Assembly: GCF_001638985.1 (NCBI RefSeq)
Contig: NW_017265137.1
Location: forward strand, 1,329,054 to 1,393,053
Length of the DNA: 64,000 nt
Reading direction: 5' to 3'
From: Phycomyces blakesleeanus NRRL 1555(-)
Lineage: Eukaryota > Mucoromycota > Mucoromycetes > Mucorales > Phycomycetaceae
Numbering within the stretch: the first letter of the stretch is position 1; each line of letters begins with the position of its first letter. Below the pieces are notes generated by a model, which was not told the DNA's origin, searched no databases, and saw only the letters and a list, made by a program, of their open reading frames with translations. Both the position numbers and the translations under genes were made by a program. This document shows, in pieces, positions 24,932 through 35,427 of the stretch.

Positions 24932-27900
24932 CGTATGCTGCAGAATTATATGATAAGAAGAGTAAAAAAAAAAGGGTGGTCAAAATAGAATAATCCATTT
25001 GACTAGACAGGTTTTATTCTATTTTTGCTATTACAACTCCTCTGAAACACCTGTGGTTAATGACAGTTAAAGGCGTGAGTATAGAGTTAAACCATGCAAC
25101 CCCCTCATTGGTTATATTCTGTTTTCTTTTTCTCATGTGGATTAAATCACTAAAAGAAATTATTCTTCTCAGGTACATCGGTGGAATGTTATTGTTTTGC
25201 GATTCATAATTAACTTGTAGTAGGTTCTTGCACCACAATATCGTTTAAATTGTTATAGTGATCCTCTTGAAACTTTAGCTTTTTTTTTAAAAAAAAAAAA
25301 GCTATAGATCATTGGAGCCTTTAAAAATTGTAGAGAGCATGATCGGAAACATTCGATTCTCAGATTTGCTATGTTCCACTTGATTTCTTGCCGCTCTTAT
25401 AAATAACAGCTTGGTGAGTGGCCATAAACCTCTTCTACTGTCGATCTTTGCAAGCTCGTAATTTCTCGGACACATTATGGCCAATTCATTACCCAGACGT
25501 GTCACAGACATGGCTGCTTAACCACAAGTGCGTCATGTAAGATTGTACACGTACGACTATAAACATAAAAATTATGGTATATGACTACGCCCTGCACTAA
25601 CTGGTGAGGCCAATGCTTCAGTCTGAATTTAACAATAAAACAGGCTAGTGGCTTATGATGAATTGGATCAAAACCAATACTCATGCTTATCAAAAGTTCT
25701 TTTCGCTTTTGATAGCTTTAGCATGAATATTCTTGTAAGCTTTTCGTAGATCTGTAGATCTGCCCCCTTTCAATTAAACAAAGTACACAATAAGCATATA
25801 CAATCTTGTGCACCTTCTTTTTGTTAATACCCGGTCTATTTTATGCTGGTCTTTTATTTGTTCTAGACTATGTACACATTGTCTTGTATAAATATCGTAT
25901 TGTCCACTAGAACCTTTATCGTATGTATGTGCTACTACCACGTTTTCTTCCATTGATTGTGCAACGTATAAAAAGCCAGATAAATGAATAGTGGCGTTTT
26001 TCCAAGCAGTCGCCCATAAGAGCAAAGAAAAGTGGTCTCTTTTTATTTCCTAAAATGGAACTAAAATAAATCAAGGTTTGATGGGATGCAGAATGAGTGA
26101 CCGAGTACCTGTCAATTGCTACCAGCAGCGCTAAAATGAGAATCTGCCCGAAATTTGCCGACTTTTACATAAAAATGTGTCGGAAATGATATTTTTGTGA
26201 ACATCTAAACTTTTATACTTCATCAAGATTTTTCGCTTATGGTACCATGTTACAAAAAAGAAAATGCTTTGAAAGCTCCCGATAAAGCTATATGATATAT
26301 AAAAAAAGCATACCACAAGAAAGACACCAATTATATAGCTGTCTTTCGATAAAGAAAAAACGCTCTTTACAGAAAAATCATGAGCCATATTACTTTCCAG
26401 AAAACGATGAGGTGAGCACTGTAAAAACAAAGGCCCCATTAATTACCATTTTCAAGGACTGAGAATAAAGAAACTCTAGTAAATAGACTGAGAATGAAGT
26501 TTTGTAGAAGAATTCAGACAAAAAGAGACCCTTTTTATGTAACAAAGAAGAAAGAGTTAAATAAACGTCTCCGAAACAGTCCGAATCGATCAAATAATCA
26601 ATTATTTCAATAACACTCTTATTATAAAATAAAAGTTTCTTAGCTTTTCTTCAAAGAAGTAGGTTTAAAAAAAGAATATTCTATCAGTATTACAGTGCAA
26701 TCATTCCGATAATTGATAAATGGGATTAAATTGACTTGATCCTTTGTGGTTATGTGTATGGTCATATTTGTTGCTCAATTATTAAGTGGGTAGCATATTA
26801 AAGTCTATCAATGAAAAATAAATGATAAAAAAGGAAAATTTAAGCAATACAAAAGTAAATATTCCCTGTTCAGGTACACCTCGGCAAAACTCTCTTGACT
26901 TTCATCCCGAGCTAGGCTACTGCTTTGGTCAAGCTGTGACACGAGTAGTATGGTTAATACGCTTCAACCAGAAGAAAATAAAAGGATATCTAACAAGGTT
27001 TTGTGGACTAAAAGACCCATTTCTTGCCTTTCACTTTAAGGTTTATAGCATTGGATTTAAAGTTGTACGGAGGAGAATTTCTATTAGTAAGTTTACAGCT
27101 GATCTTATTGATATAAAGTCCTTGGTATGTGGAAATAAGCCGAATAAAAAAAAGTAACTAAGATAAGGGAAAGGCGCTCAATATAACTTTTGATACTTAA
27201 ATAGAATATAAATTGGATATGTAGGCCTACACTAAAAAATCGATGTTTCAATGAAATGGATTTTGCAAAAGAAAAATTCATAAAGTTCCCGAGTATTTGT
27301 GTCTATGTATACATCATTTATTATATAACGTGAGTTGTACAGTACATTATTTAGGCATTGATCTAATACTATATTTCTCATAAGAATACAGACAAGGTTT
27401 AAGTAAAAAGAATGCATTCATGACATTTCAAAACTATATTAATGTTATAGGCATTTATTGGGACACGTTAAAATGTAAAACATCAGATTTGATAGAGATC
27501 AGTAAATTAAACGATCTAATAATATTATACGATTTAATATGTTCCAAAGTCAAAACGCTCGATCTAATATTTATGAAGTAATGTCTTGGCATTAAAAATA
27601 ATATCGAACGTAAACGGCCGGTTGCTTATATATAATACACGAGCTAGTAAAATGAATAGATCTGGGCGTATTTTATCTAAAGGTCCCCTAAACATATAAA
27701 ATTTAAACCTAAAATGTACAAAGGTTTTTCACAGGCGGCATATATGTATTTCTGGAAAGTCAAGAAAGGTTCTACTTTAATAGAAAGAAATACTTTAGCT
27801 AATTTATACTTATATTATCGCTCACTAAATTTATGCATTGTTGCCTAAATCTATCATACTTTAAAGTGTCAGTTCTTATATTAATATACGTTTGATATTA

Positions 27901-28542
27901 ATGAGAAATATATAGAGAGATCTAAATCAGCATTATATAAATATTTACTTGATAAAAAACCACAAATATTTCATAAGTATCTTAGAAAATAAAAATAGGT
28001 GTAACAAGCTATGTTTGGATCAAATAGAAAATGTCGTAATATTCACATATAAGAGTAGAATCTTGCGTTAACTATATTGGCAACTAATTTATCACGTTTA
28101 AATAACAAATATATAGATGAATACTGTCTACAATAAGCACATATTTTCCTATATCTGTCCCAAAAGGTGTATAAAGCCTAAATCTAGTTCGCCCATAAAA
28201 CATATAAACTAGTCTCAATCTCAAGTAAAAAACACGGTAATAGAATAAAATCCGTCATTAAACCGCTGGTCGAGAAACCATAAAACCACATGTTTCTCTC
28301 GTAGTGCTAAGAAAGTATTTGGTACTTGAAAGAAAATTGCAAAACATACCTATATATTTAGACACAAGCAGAAGCAGTAGTGTAAGGCCTATAAGAAAGG
28401 AGATTTGAAAAAACAAACATAACTAAATTACTTTGCAAATTTAGCTTGTTATTTTCTTATGCTGCAACTATATAAAAAATTAAGACGCCAAAATAAATGA
28501 AATCAAAATACCATTAAACAATCTTCCCTATTATACTACAGA
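24932..28542. other. AT-rich spacer with possible eroded coding DNA
   Basis: No gene can be supported. On the minus strand, 26025-25774 and 25693-25302 contain open frames with non-random composition (for example WKNATIHLSGFLYVAQSMEENVV and GFDPIHHKPLACFIVKFRLKHW) that could be remains of a mobile element or gene, but no family is recognised. A plus-strand frame at 26822-27157 is equally unassigned. From 27200 to 28540 the sequence is extremely AT-rich with nothing visible. Confidence 0.4.
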
Positions 28543-29082
28543 CTCGATTATATGTAATTTACGTAAATGTAGCTGTGAAGCTTCTAATATTATGTTTCAC
28601 CGTATTTTTTAGTTTATTCAATAAACTGAAGCACGCAAAATATAAAACTGCTTTATTTTTCTTTAGCTGTTAATGTGGTTGAACAGGATAGCCTCATAGA
28701 AGCAATAATACTGTATCAGAGCTACTGTTGGTTTTGCATTAATTCTAAGCGAGACTATGGGTGTATGCATATTGTGCACGGACAGAATAATAGTAGTTAA
28801 ATTTACAAACTAGTATGACTGCTGATAATTATCATTAGTTTTTGAAGCAATCAGTGATAACTTAATGTAAGTAAAATGCTCAATGAGATGACACAAATAA
28901 GCAAGAAAAAAAACTTTGGGTGACAATTATTAATTTCACCAGGAATTGCGGTAACTATTTTAGTTTTATATAATGAAGCACCATGAGTCCCTATACTCAC
29001 AGGATAGCACTTATTATAACAATAGTAATGACATAGGCACATTTATTTTTCCAGGCTGTTTAATTTTGAAACTCTTAATATA
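28543..29082 (+). repeat. Dispersed repeat R, copy 1 (diverged)
   Basis: About 540 bp, matching 41534-42091 in the same orientation and 48258-48815 inverted, with clear but imperfect identity. Shared landmarks run from ATTATATGTAATTTACG at the left, through CTGTATCAGAGCTACTGTTGG and CACCATGAGTCCCTA, to GGCTGTTTAATTTT near the right end. There are no terminal inverted repeats, no long open frame and no LTR-type TG...CA ends that I could fix. It could be a non-autonomous element. It borders arm X. Confidence 0.75.
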
Positions 29083-29393
29083 AGTATATATATACTTGGT
29101 GTTTATTTAATAGAGTCTCAAGATCCTTTTTTCTTATATGTTTCTTAATGCAAAAGAAGGTCTGAGCTAGTAAACTTTTTTCTTCTTTTTACCGAATGAA
29201 ATTCATCAAAGTTCACGATATATTTGTGGGTACTTTTAAGTTATGTGGGAATATATATATTATAATAAATAAATAAAAGGAAGACACGTTTTACATAGTG
29301 GGATATCTTAAATAATAGTCAAAGTTGAAAATACGGGATACAAATAATAAACAAATTTTCGAAAAGAAATGTATCTCTTTAATTGATTTACAC

Positions 29394-30819
29394 TTAAATC
29401 CATGTACCCAAAACAGACATCAATGCAGCACCGGCGTACATGGATCCGAATGAAATGACTTTGTTCATGGTAGTCGATCTGCGGAATTCAATATTCTGGT
29501 TGATTTCAAGGCTCATGAGAGAGATAAAGGCGCTATAAAGAAGAATACCAGCAGAAAGAGAGTCGAGGATAGCTTGAGCGAGGATAAAAGAGCTAGAATT
29601 TGCGGGGAAAGCACTATGGACACCAACGCCGATGGCCATACCAAATGGGGTTATGATGAGGAAGAAGGCTCCCATAATAGTTGGTTTTATCCATCCCTTA
29701 AATTCAAGTTCATTGATACGAGTTCCAAGTGCAACACCCTCAAAGAACTAGAAGGCGTGAATTAGTAAATGGGCTTTTATGCTTCTTCCAATACACATTA
29801 TTCTTTCTTACCTGATGGAATACTAGTGCGATCAGGAGAGTAATAAATCCATGGTTTCCGGTTGTGCCAACAGTAATACCAATGATAATAGAGTGTACCA
29901 AGATACCCAGCTCAAGGATAAATGTACCCATATTTCGCATCATCTTTTCATCGTTTTCAAGGAACCCAGCACTGTGAATATGTCCGTCAGTAGAGAAACC
30001 GTCGTGGTGGTGTTCATGTGGGCTTGCATCTTCTTTCTTAATAGCGGATACAGTCTTGGTATCGGTACGCTCGTCAATGCCGGCTTGCTCTTCTTCAGTT
30101 TGTGCGGCAAGAGCACGTCTCTTGGCCATAGCCTCCATATTAGAGATGGCACAAAGTTCGATAAGTTGAAGGCCAAAAGAAGCAACCATACAAAACACGC
30201 CTGCATAACCTGGATATGTTTTCCATCCAGCACTGAGACATGGACTACTGAAGTGACCAAATGCTTCAGGCAACATGTGGATAAAAGCGGTACCCGAGAT
30301 TACTCCTGTACCAACTTATACATAGTATATGATAAGTATTTTTGGTTCATTTAGCACTCGTATACATTTATACTCACAGAACTTTCCAATATTGAGAAAA
30401 TGTTCGCGGAATCCACCAGCTTTGTATGGAAGGACACGGAAGAGAACAATTGGAGTGAATACGCCTAACAGAACCAGATATATTAGAAATATAATTAAAT
30501 AAATTGTATACTACCAAAAAATTGACTTACCAAGTCCACTTGTGACTAAAATGAGGAATATACTTCCAATGCGTAGTGGAAGATTGTAAGTTTCGGTAGG
30601 TAAGGAATTACATACAACTGCCGTTAATTCTATAGTATGAGATTTGAGGTAGTTTTGATTAGTTCATTTTTTTGTTTTAAATTAATTGGCATATAAACAA
30701 AGGCTGTTATGATACTGATATTAACAGAATATTAAAAATTACATACGTTGTGCTTGGGCAAGATTTATTAATGCAAGAAATAAGAGTGCCAAAAGGCAGC
30801 TTGATTTGGTTGACTGCAT
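29394..30819 (-). CDS. ZIP family zinc/iron transporter, copy A
   Basis: Exons 30819-30747, 30629-30531, 30464-30378, 30314-29812 and 29747-29394; 371 aa. A plasma-membrane-type ZIP (SLC39/Zrt1-2-like) divalent-metal importer. A signal peptide (LLALLFLALINLAQAQ) is followed by TM segments RIGSIFLILVTSGLG and FGTGVISGTAFIHMLPEA, and a cytosolic loop with the His cluster PHEHHHDG...DGHIHSAG. Then come the signature metal-binding helices VHSIIIGITVGTTGN (TM4) and VFHQFFEGVALGTRI (TM5) and three more TM segments ending ...GTWI. All family residues (H-S-x-x-I-G in TM4, H-Q-x-x-E-G in TM5) are present. It differs from copy B mainly at NQNIEF versus NQNVAF. The start is the first ATG, just before the signal peptide. 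A ZRE-like upstream block is described separately. Confidence 0.95.
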
Positions 30820-30919
30820 TGTGGTATTGAGATAGTTAAAGAGATGAATGAAGAAAACCAAGTGCAATACACTCAGTATTTATAGTAAATGTGTCTACTA
30901 TGAATGCATATACCCAATA

Positions 30920-31080
30920 ACCAGAGGGTTAATACTGAACTCACTTTTTTTGAGCTTTTTGTGCCTAAGCCAATCAGCAAAAGCAAATTATGTGTGTCTG
31001 TCACAATTCGACTACTTTGTAATCTTTAAGATGCCTGACCTCGAGAAATTGCCTTCTATTGTTTCCATGAATCACAACTA
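30920..31080. promoter_or_regulatory. Conserved upstream block of ZIP copy A (CCAAT, ZRE-like palindromes)
   Basis: About 100-260 bp upstream of the ZIP start. Plus-strand landmarks are ACCAGAGGGT at 30920-30929, CCAAT at 30970-30974, TGTGTGTCTGTCACA at 30991-31005, the perfect 11-bp palindrome ATCTTTAAGAT at 31022-31032, and ATTGTTTCCATGAATCACA after it. The same elements in the same order occur upstream of the third ZIP gene (53400-53600) although the sequence between them has diverged. The palindromes resemble the yeast Zap1 zinc-responsive element ACCTTNAAGGT. Binding is inferred, not shown. Confidence 0.6.
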
Positions 31081-31156
31081 TCTCCATCTTTTTTTTTATT
31101 TGATCGGATCAAGATATAAAGTAGCAATATACTGTGTTTGGGATTATACTCTGTAT

Positions 31157-33000
31157 GAAACTGCTGTTGTCACCTCAGATTTATTACTAAAAGCTTTGTA
31201 CTTAAGAGCAGGACATAAACACGATATGTTTTTAAGAAGATTTCTGATTATATTGTCAACGTTGTTATCCTAAGATAAAAATCAGCAAAATCAGATATCT
31301 CTTTAACACTGTCTTTTATTTTATATACTCTAGTTTTATATGGTCAGGCTCATAAGTTTTTTTCCTCGAGCTATTTCTTTATAAATTTCTGTGGTTATGT
31401 TATTATTTCTGCCTAGTACATACTAATTCCTTAACTAGAGTTAAACTATCGAGCTTAATGAAATTACTCTACAGGCTTTTATTGAAAAGTAAAAGTAAAA
31501 TTTTACAGCTCTATGTTAATGCCTTCATCAAAATAATCTAAGTTATTGTAAGCTGTTACAAACAATTTATGTACAACAGTAAAAATTACGCCCAATTCAT
31601 ACTTGACAGTATGATGTTTGCGGACACAATGTTTTATGAGGAGAGGTTAGAAGTGGGATACGGAAATTACGGTTGTTCTATCCGGTGCATAGTACCATAT
31701 CCAAATGCATAACATGCGCCAGTTACCATTTGTGAGTATTTTGGCCTGGGACACAAATCCAAATGGGGAAACATTATCAGAGTGGGCAACTTGGAAAAAC
31801 CCCGGTAAATCTAAAATAATTGACTAAACATCAAGGCTGAACGAATATATCCACTTAACCAGAGAATAATGGGCGCCAATGTTGTAACATAAATCACAAG
31901 GTTTTATTATATTTCTTAGCTATATATTAAAATCTTATAAGAACAAATCTGATAGCCTTCACTAGTGAAACATTAAAATTTAATGTATGTGTGTATTAAA
32001 GATTATAAAATAAATCTGATAATTTGATCTAGTGAAACATAAGATTGTATTAAAAAAGAAAGATTAAAATCACGGTGAATCTGATAATCGTTAGTGGAAC
32101 ATGATTCCACTATAAATCAAAAGATATATTAACATATATATTAACATATAGATATATATATATTAAGCTCATAAAGTAAATATGATATTCATTTCTAATA
32201 AAGCCTTTGTTTTCATGAAACTGATGTGATCAGCTCAGATTTCGTAGTAGAAACTCTAGACGAAATTAAAAAGATATCAACACGATATGTTTTTGAAAGA
32301 TCTTATTCTTGCCAGTCATATGACATTTTTGAGCTTTATATCTTATGAGGAGAGGAGAAGGCTAGAAATGTTGGTTCGGATCAGTGATAATTTTGCAATA
32401 CTTTTAGCAAAAGCAACTGTTTAAGCAAAGTTGTGCTTAAGATGAGTGATTAAAAGCAAATAGATTAATTAAGAATTCCCTGCTGTCAAGCTTTTTGTGC
32501 CTCTTATAGCACATTTCTTTCTCTACTTCTTCAATACAATTAAGAACAGTAAATATATAACTTTTATGTTATAAAATTTTACCGGAAAGTAAGGAATATT
32601 ATGGAGCAAAATCCGGTCTTAAATTCAATTGGTTATCCTAATAAAAAGGCATGACAAAGAAGAATATATCAAGGTAGAGATGTTGAAAGAAAGAACAGAA
32701 AATACAGTCATTCTACCCGGTGGACAATACCATATATAAAAACTAGGCACTAAATTGACCAGACTTATTAGGACCCAGCTTGGAAAATATGCCCAGAGAG
32801 CTAGTCAAAAAACTAATCATGGTTTGGGAGAGTTGGTTGCTTGACCCCAGAACGTGTAACTAGCTGACCTTATCCGGAGAAAAATGGGCACCACACTGTG
32901 CTATATTAAAGTAATTCTACGTAAAGAATATCATAGTTTTGTGGCTATTGCTAGAAAATAAACATAAAATAGCACTTCAAGGTTAGCATAGATACACAAG
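31157..33000 (+). repeat. Degenerate ~1.05-kb direct repeat within arm X
   Basis: Two diverged tandem units, about 31157-32190 and 32216-33000. Shared landmarks are GAAACTG...CAGATTT followed by ACACGATATGTTTTT (31160 and 32220 regions), TTATGAGGAGAGG (31636 and 32343), TCTA(C/T)CCGGTG (31678 and 32714) and ATGGGC(G/A)CCA (31869 and 32887). Within unit 1, at about 31945-32110, a shorter degenerate repeat is present three times (AATCTGATA...AGTG(G/A)AACAT). The mirrored arm shows the same pattern at 44450-46180. No coding sequence is apparent. Confidence 0.65.
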
Positions 33001-35427
33001 AACAAGTACTTTTATAAAAGCAAATTATGCCTTAGTAGGTTTGTCAGCTGGCCAATGCTTTACTCTGTTTTCTTTTACATATTTTTCTATTTTAAAAGAA
33101 GTGCTTTATAGCGAATTCAGAAAAAATATTCTTTGAGATTCTTTTATACCATAGTTGCATACTCATAAATGTATTCTTACCTTTAATAAATATTTCCATA
33201 TATGTTGAGAAGCTGCTCCTGCATGGTGTACGGTTTGGGGTGGTATAAAAGTGCATTTTCAGTATATGTGTGACCGATTTAATTAATGATTGGTGCCACT
33301 ATGAAGATACGATTTTATTTTATGTAGTAAAAAGTGCGGAACTACCTTAGATTAAAGATATGATATCTATCCGGTTTTACGGATGTTACCTTGTATAAAA
33401 CAGAATATTATTATTTTAGTATCTTACAGTAATAAATAATTAATTAATTTTACAGTGGAAAATATTTTATCATTCTCACAACTGTAATATATATATATAT
33501 ATATATATCTGTGATTTGTTTTATATTCCTAAGTATTGTTACCAGATAATCCAATATAGACAATATAGCGTACATGGGTATAGACTACATCGTTTTTACC
33601 TGGATACTTTTATAACAAAACTTTGATGTAAGCTTTATGCATCCCATATAGAGTTAATAGAGAAGTTATAATAAAGAGCATTAGTTGTGGTAGGTGGGTA
33701 TGTAAAAAAGGAAAGTCTAAAGGTACCTATTATCCGGTTTAGGAGTGTGGCGCGATGATTGATAGCCAATCACAACGCTGTAGAACTTGTTGCTTGCACC
33801 GAATATACATTTTGACGCACATGTATCTCTTTGAGAAACTAGACAAACCTTTAGAAGTTTTTTTATGAAACAAAGTATAGATGCTAAAATAGCTACTTAG
33901 AATCAACAAAAATGCCATTAATTTATATTAACAGTTTATTCATAGAAAAAAAAACAAAGAGTACCCAAATTATTTTGCTCAAAACCAGTGATATGTATAA
34001 ATATTATGAATATGCAAGTTTTTATTATCCTTATTAGCATTGTTTTTCAAAAACAAACAGACGGATATATGTAATGGTCTTTTTGGGATTGGGTAACAAC
34101 TTATGTATTTGATTAAACAGACAACTACAGGCAACTAAATATACTGTTTATGATGTTATACAATTTATAGAAACAATTATAGCTTGATATTTTCTAAGAT
34201 GAAACTCTTAAGTTTGCCCATGTAATGCAGCCCAGAACATTATTACGCTACACCCACAAGTATCTCCCGAGAATATTGCTATAGTAGGGGTTTTGCCTAG
34301 TAATAAATTGTTATACATATTCTTTCTTTGCAGTAAAACTCTTTTAGAAATAGTTATAGTTTCTAAAAGACATTGATATAAGTGATAAAGGAACATTGAA
34401 TTGTTTTTAAAAAGATGCTCACATTCTAGAGATGAAACCATCTTCTTTAAATAATAATACTAATTCAATAATATTGTTTGAGACAATCTTATGAATATTT
34501 GCATATTCAGCATTATCATTAGCTATACCTTTAATACATCCCCACCGAAAAATTTAACACAAAGAAAAAGAAAGAATTCTATTAAAATATAGCGGTTGTA
34601 AGGAAGAGTATTTGCAGACTCCTATAAAAATACGTACATTTTAAAAATATGCTCTAGTAGATTTTCTTAGCTAAAATACACCTTCTCTGGTGTTATGAAA
34701 AATATAATATTCATTAAAACCTTTCTGTATGCAAGATACTAGCATAATTGCTAGGTCATTGCCTAATTAGATTTAAGCATTCATTTATACTAGACTCCAG
34801 AATATACTATTTTCCTTCAATACATTTATATAACTTCTGCATAATAGATATACAAACAGAGAAATATATAAAAAAAAGACATAAATTTTGATGCTATATC
34901 ATGTTTATCATATACGATTATAGCTTAAAACTTTTAGTATTATTCTCAATAGTAGAGCTAATGCAAGAAAAAAAAAAGAAAAAAAAAACCAAGTGGAAAA
35001 TACCTATCAACATATAACTAGATATTTAAATAATGTATTCAACGCAGCTTGTGGATACAATGAGCTTTTTATTGGAAGAGATAGTTAAATTAAGGCTTTA
35101 CAAGCAGTGGATACTTATACATGCGCTCACAACAGAATTATGCATCTGAATATTGCTCTATCTAAGAGATATATTCTATTTATATGCTACAAATTATAGA
35201 GTATGTATATATTCCGTGTATAACCCAAAACAAAAATACAAAATACATGGTTTTTAACAGTTAAAGTATGTGGTTATATGTAATTTAATTGACGTGGTCC
35301 CGACAAAAAATAGTATTAGGGATAACAATACCTATTTCAAAAACACGATGTGAATTATAGAAGGAACATGCGGTTTATTATATGTATATGTATGTATGTT
35401 TTTTTTTTTTTTTGCAAAAAAAATAGG
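33001..35427. other. Non-coding part of arm X and 177-bp junction
   Basis: Near-identical in both arms. A 77-codon frame at 34208-34441 (-) is conserved only because the arms are identical and shows no coding signature. 35134-35309 is a unique junction between segments X and Y. 35310-35427 is the 3' flank of the START gene with a poly-T tract. Confidence 0.55.

Larger units (their letters stand above)
29334..35133 (+). repeat. Inverted-duplication segment X, left arm
   Basis: About 5.8 kb whose reverse complement occurs at 42217-47995. Positions pair with a sum of about 77329 in the ZIP half and 77350 in the distal half. Identity is near-perfect over 29334-31392 and about 32848-35133, but the middle (31393-32847) is clearly diverged with indels. 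Homology continues outward into 28543-29333 at lower identity. The arm carries a complete ZIP gene and its upstream region. Confidence 0.93.

Noticed and set aside
26822..27157. 111-codon plus-strand frame as a gene
   Set aside because: No homology recognised by eye, very AT-rich, isolated; could be eroded mobile DNA but unsupported.
28851..29042. Open frame within repeat R, recurring at 41803-42006 and 48343-48546
   Set aside because: The two recent copies are identical by duplication, and the older copy has an altered N-terminus and many substitutions, so the frame appears incidental.
30848..31273. 141-codon open frame upstream of ZIP copy A, also intact in the other arm (46056-46481)
   Set aside because: It is identical in both arms only because the arms are near-identical. 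The homologous region upstream of the third ZIP gene does not keep the frame, while short regulatory-looking blocks are kept. It is better explained as promoter DNA.
34208..34441. 77-codon open frame conserved in both X arms (42908-43141)
   Set aside because: Conservation reflects arm identity; no motif, splice context or coding composition.
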